A model generated the notes under the pieces. It was not told where the DNA came from, ran no database searches, and saw nothing but the letters and a program-made list of their open reading frames with translations. A stretch of DNA of 8,481 nt from Clostridia bacterium. Lineage in GTDB: Bacteria; Bacillota; Clostridia; Oscillospirales; Oscillospiraceae. A program made the position numbers and the translations under genes. Positions 4,426-8,481 of this stretch are shown in pieces (the first letter of the stretch is position 1; every line of letters starts with the position of its first letter). The DNA is taken from contig JAGKTU010000090.1 of NCBI GenBank assembly GCA_021153265.1, positions 1 through 8,481 of the forward strand, in the 5' to 3' direction.

Positions 4426-6759
4426 ATGAATTACAATTGCAAGGACATTCTGAAGTGGACTGAGGCTCAGCTGAAGTACACCTACGACGTCAGCCTGAAG
4501 GAAGCCACCCCCCAGGAGCTGCACGAGGCTCTGGGTCAGGCTGTCATGATGGCCATTTCCGACAACTGGAGCGCTGCTAAGAAGGCTCGTATGCACGAGC
4601 GTAAGGCTTACTACATCTCCGCCGAGTACCTGATCGGCCGTCTGGTCTACTCCAACCTGTTCAACCTGGGCATTCTGGACGAGATGAAGAAGCTGTTCGC
4701 TGAGCGCGGCGTGGATCTGGCTGTTCTGGAGGACATCGAGGACGATGCACTGGGCAACGGCGGTCTGGGCCGCCTGGCTGCCTGCTTCCTGGACTCTGCA
4801 GCAAGCTGCAACATCCCCCTGTCCGGCTACGGTCTGCGTTATAAGTTCGGCCTGTTCAAGCAGAGCATCAACGGCAACGGCGATCAGGTCGAGAAGGCTG
4901 ACGACTGGACCAAGTACGGCGATCCCTGGTCCTACCGCCGCTACAACCACACCGTCAAGATCAAGTTCCCCGAGCACACCGTTCTGGCTGTTCCCTACGA
5001 CGTTCCCGTCATCGGCTACGGCACCAAGAACATCAACACCCTGCGTCTGTGGCAGTGTGAGGCTGAGGAAGAGCTGAACTTCAACGCATTCAACGATCAG
5101 GACTACCTGCGCGCTCTGGATGCCAAGAACAAGGCCGAGGACATCACCCGTGTTCTGTACCCCAATGACTCCACCTGGGAAGGCAAGCGCCTGCGCATCA
5201 AGCAGCAGTACGTTCTGTCCTCCGCATCCCTGCAGGATATGCTGCGCACCTACAAGCTGGCCCACGGCACCGATCTGAGCCGCTTCGGCGAGTTCTACGC
5301 TGTCCAGCTGAACGATACCCACCCCGCCATGTCCATCCCCGAGCTGATTCGTCTGCTGATGGCTGAGGGCATGACCTTCGAGTCCGCTTTCGCTGTGGCT
5401 CAGAAGACCTTCTCCTACACCAACCACACCGTTATGGCTGAGGCTCTGGAGAAGTGGCCTCTGGATCTGCTGCGCTCCGTTGTCCCCGAAATCGTGGACA
5501 TCATCTGCCGCATCGATCAGAAGCTCCGTTCCGAGCATCCCAACCTGTACGTCGTCAAGGACAACACCGCCCACATGGCTAACCTGTCCGTCTACGTCGG
5601 CACCTACGTCAACGGCGTTGCTGAGATCCACTCTCAGATCCTGAAGGACGACTGCTTCAAGGAGTGGTACGCTGCCTATCCCGAGCGTTTCCAGAATAAG
5701 ACCAACGGTATCACCCCCCGCCGCTGGCTGGGTCTGTGCAACCCCGAGCTGACCAAGATGGTTCGCGAGAAGGTTGGCGGTGACTTCCTGAAGGATCTGG
5801 AGATCATCGGCGGTCTGAAGGAGCACATCGACGATGACACCGTCATCGCCTTCAACAACATCAAGCGCAAGAAGAAGGAGCAGCTGTGCAACGTGGTTGC
5901 CAAGCACGAGGGCGTCATGCTGAACCCCGACTTCATGTTCGACGTTCAGGTCAAGCGCCTGCACGAGTACAAGCGCCAGCTGATGAACATTCTGTCTGTT
6001 GTGGACATCTACTTCCGCCTGAAGGAGGGCCGTCTGCCCAACTTCTACCCCACCGTCTATCTGTTCGGTGCTAAGTCCGCTCCCGGCTACGCCCGTGCAA
6101 AGGCCATCATCCGCTACATCAACCGTGTTGCCCGGATGATCAACAATGACCCCGCTGTCTCCGACAAGCTGAAGGTCATCTTCGTCCAGAACTACAACTG
6201 CTCCTACGCTGAGCATATCATCCCCGCTGCCGACGTTTCCGAGCAGATCTCTCCTGCCGGCACCGAGGCTTCCGGCACCGGCAACATGAAGCTGATGCTC
6301 AACGGCGCTGTGACTCTGGGTACTCTGGACGGTGCAAACGTTGAGATCGCTCAGGAGGCTGGCATCGAGAACGAGTATATCTTCGGCCACACCGTCGATC
6401 AGATCAACGAGAAGAAGGAGTACTACCACTCCCGTGGCATCTACGACGCCAACGCCGATCTGCGCCGCGCCATCAACACTCTGGTTGACGGCACCGTGCC
6501 CACCGATGACGGCCAGCGCGATCTGTTTAACGCCCTGCTGGACGGCACCCACTGGCACAAGGCTGACCACTACTATCTGCTGCTGGACTACGCTTCCTAC
6601 TTCGAGCAGAAGCTGAACGTCAACCGTGACTACGCCAACCGCATGGCATTCGGCCGTAAGTGCCTGATGAACGTGGCTTCCGCCGCCAAGTTCTCCTCCG
6701 ACCGTACCATCCGTCAGTACGCTGAGGAACTGTGGCACATCAAGCCCACCAAGATCTAA
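4426..6759 (+). CDS. glgP: Glycogen/starch/maltodextrin phosphorylase (GT35)
   Basis: Cytosolic PLP enzyme that removes terminal glucose from alpha-1,4-glucans with phosphate to give glucose-1-phosphate. It has 777 residues, slightly short of the usual 790-840 but complete. Conserved landmarks in order: YYISAEYLIGR (62-72), LGNGGLGRLAACFLDS (109-124), LNDTHPAM (295-302), KTNGITPRRW (425-434), KRLHEYKRQ (510-518) and the PLP site EASGTGNMK with Lys622, followed by LNGAVTLGTLDGANVEI. No key residue is missing. AGGAG (4412-4416) lies nine bases before the ATG. It follows malQ as the second gene of a two-gene unit closed by the terminator at 6768. Substrate could be stored glycogen or imported maltodextrin (GlgP or MalP role). 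Pairing with malQ and the linked sugar ATPase favours maltodextrin, while absence of glgA/B/C/D in view does not exclude glycogen. Regulation by the mammalian-type N-terminal phosphorylation site is not apparent. Confidence 0.97.
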   Translation: MNYNCKDILKWTEAQLKYTYDVSLKEATPQELHEALGQAVMMAISDNWSAAKKARMHERKAYYISAEYLIGRLVYSNLFNLGILDEMKKLFAERGVDLAVLEDIEDDALGNGGLGRLAACFLDSAASCNIPLSGYGLRYKFGLFKQSINGNGDQVEKADDWTKYGDPWSYRRYNHTVKIKFPEHTVLAVPYDVPVIGYGTKNINTLRLWQCEAEEELNFNAFNDQDYLRALDAKNKAEDITRVLYPNDSTWEGKRLRIKQQYVLSSASLQDMLRTYKLAHGTDLSRFGEFYAVQLNDTHPAMSIPELIRLLMAEGMTFESAFAVAQKTFSYTNHTVMAEALEKWPLDLLRSVVPEIVDIICRIDQKLRSEHPNLYVVKDNTAHMANLSVYVGTYVNGVAEIHSQILKDDCFKEWYAAYPERFQNKTNGITPRRWLGLCNPELTKMVREKVGGDFLKDLEIIGGLKEHIDDDTVIAFNNIKRKKKEQLCNVVAKHEGVMLNPDFMFDVQVKRLHEYKRQLMNILSVVDIYFRLKEGRLPNFYPTVYLFGAKSAPGYARAKAIIRYINRVARMINNDPAVSDKLKVIFVQNYNCSYAEHIIPAADVSEQISPAGTEASGTGNMKLMLNGAVTLGTLDGANVEIAQEAGIENEYIFGHTVDQINEKKEYYHSRGIYDANADLRRAINTLVDGTVPTDDGQRDLFNALLDGTHWHKADHYYLLLDYASYFEQKLNVNRDYANRMAFGRKCLMNVASAAKFSSDRTIRQYAEELWHIKPTKI

Positions 6760-6767
6760 TCTTTCTG

Positions 6768-6801
6768 AAGACCCCTTCCACCCGGAAGGGGTCTTTCTTT
6801 T
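6768..6801 (+). terminator. Rho-independent terminator of malQ-glgP
   Basis: AAGACCCCTTCC (6768-6779) pairs perfectly with GGAAGGGGTCTT (6784-6795) around a 4-base loop; a T-rich run follows (to 6801). It begins nine bases after the glgP stop codon. Confidence 0.95.
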
Positions 6802-6836
6802 ACCGCGGAGAATCCCTTTTACGACATATCCAGTAG

Positions 6837-6857
6837 GGGAGGGTCACCGACCCTCCC
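6837..6857. other. Perfect 9-bp hairpin without T-tract
   Basis: GGGAGGGTC (6837-6845) and GACCCTCCC (6849-6857) are separated by three bases. There is no T-run after it on either strand, so it is not a standard intrinsic terminator. It lies between the glgP terminator and the metal-ATPase promoter. It may be a transcription barrier, a fragment of a dispersed repeat, or chance. Otherwise 6802-6944 holds only a GGGGAAA/TTTCCCC inverted repeat (6911-6917 with 6938-6944) abutting the next -35 box. Confidence 0.5.
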
Positions 6858-6944
6858 GTAACCTCCCGACTACCGCTTCTTCTTACCTCCGCGCCCGGCC
6901 TTCGTCCTCTGGGGAAAACCGTTTCCTTAAATACAAATTTCCCC

Positions 6945-6973
6945 TTGACAAACTGTCGCCCAGAGGTTATACT
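6945..6973 (+). promoter_or_regulatory. Near-consensus sigma-A promoter of the metal ATPase gene
   Basis: TTGACA (6945-6950) and TATACT (6968-6973) are 17 bases apart, eleven of twelve bases to consensus. Such a strong core promoter normally needs a repressor, which fits the operator-like palindrome immediately downstream. Confidence 0.88.
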
Positions 6974-6984
6974 AATTACAACAC

Positions 6985-7000
6985 ATGAACAAATGCTCAT
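6985..7000 (+). promoter_or_regulatory. ArsR/SmtB-family-like metal operator at the transcription start
   Basis: ATGAACA-AA-TGCTCAT is a 7-2-7 inverted repeat with one mismatch, located 12 bases after the -10 box, over or just past the predicted start site. ATGAACA half-sites are typical of SmtB/CzrA/ZiaR-class zinc and cadmium sensors that control exporters of this kind. The regulator gene is not in the window; it may lie elsewhere or beyond the edge. Confidence 0.6.
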
Positions 7001-7026
7001 ACGTAATTATTAAGGAGGCGATTTTT

Positions 7027-8481
7027 ATGCCCACCAACCGCTACACCTTTACCGGCATCGACTGCGCCAACTGCGCCGCCAAGATCGAAGCCAAATTCAA
7101 TGCCCAGCCCGAAGTAGAGGAGGCTACCATCACCTTTGCCACCCGGCAGCTTCGCGTCACCGCCGCCGACCCGGACAGCCTGCTGCCCAAATTGCAGGCC
7201 ATCGCCCGGACTGTGGAGTCCGAGGCCACTTTCACCCCCGGCGACCGGCCAGATACCAACCACCACGAACATACCTGCGCCTGCGGCCGCGATTATGAAT
7301 GCGGCTGCGACCATCATTCCCACGAGCATGGCTGCAACTGCGGCCATGACCACCACGACCACCACGAACATGACCATAATCACGAGCATGATCATGAAGA
7401 CAACCACGGCGGCCTTTTCCCCATCCTTCTGGGTGCCGGATTGTTCGTTCTGGGACTGATTCTGGAATATTTTGCGCTCGACCTCCCGGCAAAGGCCATT
7501 TTTGTGGTCTCCTGGCTGATTTTGGGCAGGGAAGTGCTGACTTCTGCTGTGAAAAACCTTGCCAAAGGCCACATTCTGGATGAAAACTTCCTCATGAGCA
7601 TCGCGACTCTGGGCGCTTTTGCCATCAACGAATTCCCCGAAGCCGTGGGCGTCATGCTCTTCTACCGGGTTGGTGAGTATTTTGAGCATAGAGCGGTGGA
7701 GCGCAGCCGCAGCCAGATCATGGATGCCGTGGACCTGCGCCCTGAGGAGGTCAACCGCTTTGATGGCGAGGAACTGAGCGCCATCCCGGCAGCCGATGCC
7801 CAAGTGGGTGACCTGCTGCTGGTTCGCCCCGGCGACCGGATCCCTCTGGACGGCATTGTCATCTCCGGTACCGGACCCATCGACACCGCTCCCATCACCG
7901 GTGAACCTGTCCCGGTCTACGCCGCCCCCGGCGATGCCGTAGTTTCCGGCTGCATCAATTTGTCCGCCCAGCTGACCATCCGGGTGGAGAAACCCCTGTC
8001 TGAGTCCATGGTCACCCGAATTCTCGACAGCGTGGAAAACGCCGCCGCCAGCAAGCCGAAGATCGACCGGTTTATCACCCGGTTCGCCCGGGTCTACACC
8101 CCTCTCGTAGTCCTCGCCGCTGCCCTCATCGCCATCGTTCCCTCTGTCATCACCGGCGATTGGAACTACTGGGTCTATACCGCCCTGTCCTTTCTGGTCA
8201 TGAGCTGCCCCTGTGCGCTGGTTCTGTCCGTCCCGCTGGCCTTTTTCTCCGGCATCGGTGCCGGTAGCCGCAAAGGCGTTCTCTTCAAGGGCGGTGTGTC
8301 CATCGAGGCGATGGCAAACGTCAAAGCCGTGGTGCTGGATAAGACCGGCACACTGACCCGGGGCGACTTCCGGGTGCAGGAAATCGCAGGGGACGAAGAA
8401 ATGCTCCGCCTCTGCGCCGCCGCCGAGCAGCATTCTACCCACCCCATCGCCCGGAGCATTGTGGCCCGGGCAGGGGAGATG
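7027..8481 (+). CDS. zntA: Heavy-metal P1B-type ATPase (Zn/Cd/Pb exporter type), 3' end cut by window edge
   Basis: Inner-membrane pump expelling soft divalent metals with ATP. The 485 visible residues begin with a metal-binding HMA domain (GIDCANCAAKIE, Cys13 and Cys16). A linker at about 79-127 follows, with 18 histidines and three CxC pairs. Hydrophobic segments come next at about 130-150, 155-170, 187-202 and 206-216. The actuator domain carries TGEP (291-294). Membrane segments at about 357-376 and 382-410 contain the metal-site motif SCPCAL (393-398). The phosphorylation loop is DKTGTLT with Asp438, and the nucleotide-domain HP motif is at 472-473. The FPEAVGVMLFYRVGEYFE stretch and VLFKGG resemble CadA/ZntA rather than the CopA copper class; the final-helix metal ligands that would confirm specificity lie outside. 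AAGGAGG (7012-7018) stands eight bases before the ATG. It is transcribed from its own promoter with a SmtB-like operator. Codons use AAA, CGG and CCG more freely than the sugar genes. Confidence 0.95.
   Translation, partial: MPTNRYTFTGIDCANCAAKIEAKFNAQPEVEEATITFATRQLRVTAADPDSLLPKLQAIARTVESEATFTPGDRPDTNHHEHTCACGRDYECGCDHHSHEHGCNCGHDHHDHHEHDHNHEHDHEDNHGGLFPILLGAGLFVLGLILEYFALDLPAKAIFVVSWLILGREVLTSAVKNLAKGHILDENFLMSIATLGAFAINEFPEAVGVMLFYRVGEYFEHRAVERSRSQIMDAVDLRPEEVNRFDGEELSAIPAADAQVGDLLLVRPGDRIPLDGIVISGTGPIDTAPITGEPVPVYAAPGDAVVSGCINLSAQLTIRVEKPLSESMVTRILDSVENAAASKPKIDRFITRFARVYTPLVVLAAALIAIVPSVITGDWNYWVYTALSFLVMSCPCALVLSVPLAFFSGIGAGSRKGVLFKGGVSIEAMANVKAVVLDKTGTLTRGDFRVQEIAGDEEMLRLCAAAEQHSTHPIARSIVARAGEM

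Noticed and set aside
4342..6738. 798-codon open frame antisense to glgP
   Set aside because: It mirrors glgP and is explained by that gene's biased codon use. The predicted protein is a low-complexity mix of Val, Leu, Gly, Gln and Asp without any motif, while the sense strand encodes an intact phosphorylase.
7261..7407. Repeated CAC/CAT-GAC/GAA triplets in the metal ATPase as a microsatellite or CRISPR-like repeat
   Set aside because: The frame is kept and encodes a His/Asp/Glu metal-binding tract with varied codons; there are no spaced identical repeats.
6997..8442. 481-codon open frame antisense to the metal ATPase
   Set aside because: Its Val/Met/Ala and Gly-rich stretch is simply the complement of the His/Asp-rich linker; the sense strand has complete P-type ATPase motifs.

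Overview
The window holds five genes and reads as ordinary chromosome of a gut-type Clostridia bacterium. Oscillospiraceae/Ruminococcaceae is my best guess, from protein resemblance and from the style of the small palindromic repeat at 893-1137. Genes are G+C-rich and end-biased to C/G in the third position, yet they use strong AAGGAGG-type ribosome binding sites and sigma-A promoters of the TTGACA-17-TATAAT kind, as expected for a high-G+C member of the Bacillota. The taxon is inference; no rRNA or marker gene is present.

Layout. (1) 1-811, minus strand: 5' part of an RsmF-type 16S rRNA cytosine-5 methyltransferase, cut by the window edge, with its own promoter at 848-876. (2) 812-1396: gene-free. 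It holds a MITE-like inverted-repeat element of about 245 bp, a promoter, and a long apparently structured 5' leader with an orphan Shine-Dalgarno. (3) 1397-2596: solo ATPase subunit of carbohydrate ABC importers (MsmX/UgpC type) with an unusual lysine-rich N-terminal insertion, closed by a strong terminator. (4) 2749-6801: a separate maltodextrin/glycogen unit, consisting of promoter, cre/LacI-type operator, malQ (4-alpha-glucanotransferase), glgP (glycogen/maltodextrin phosphorylase) and terminator. (5) 6945-8481: a divergently unrelated but co-directional heavy-metal P1B ATPase (Zn/Cd exporter type) with a near-consensus promoter, an ArsR/SmtB-like operator at the start site and a His/Cys-rich cytosolic tail; its 3' end lies outside the window.

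How they work together. The ATPase would energise uptake of oligosaccharides through permeases encoded elsewhere. MalQ re-sizes maltodextrins by transferring glucan chains. GlgP phosphorolyses the chains to glucose-1-phosphate. All three carry a strongly biased 'high expression' codon set (AAG, CGT/CGC, CTG, GTC/GTT), unlike the flanking methyltransferase and metal ATPase genes, so this is probably a central, heavily expressed carbon pathway. I found no CRISPR array, phage, transposase, tRNA or rRNA gene and no convincing new multi-gene system. The most open questions are the msmX/ugpC leader RNA, the lysine-rich insertion and the tandem operator/alternative-hairpin leader of malQ.
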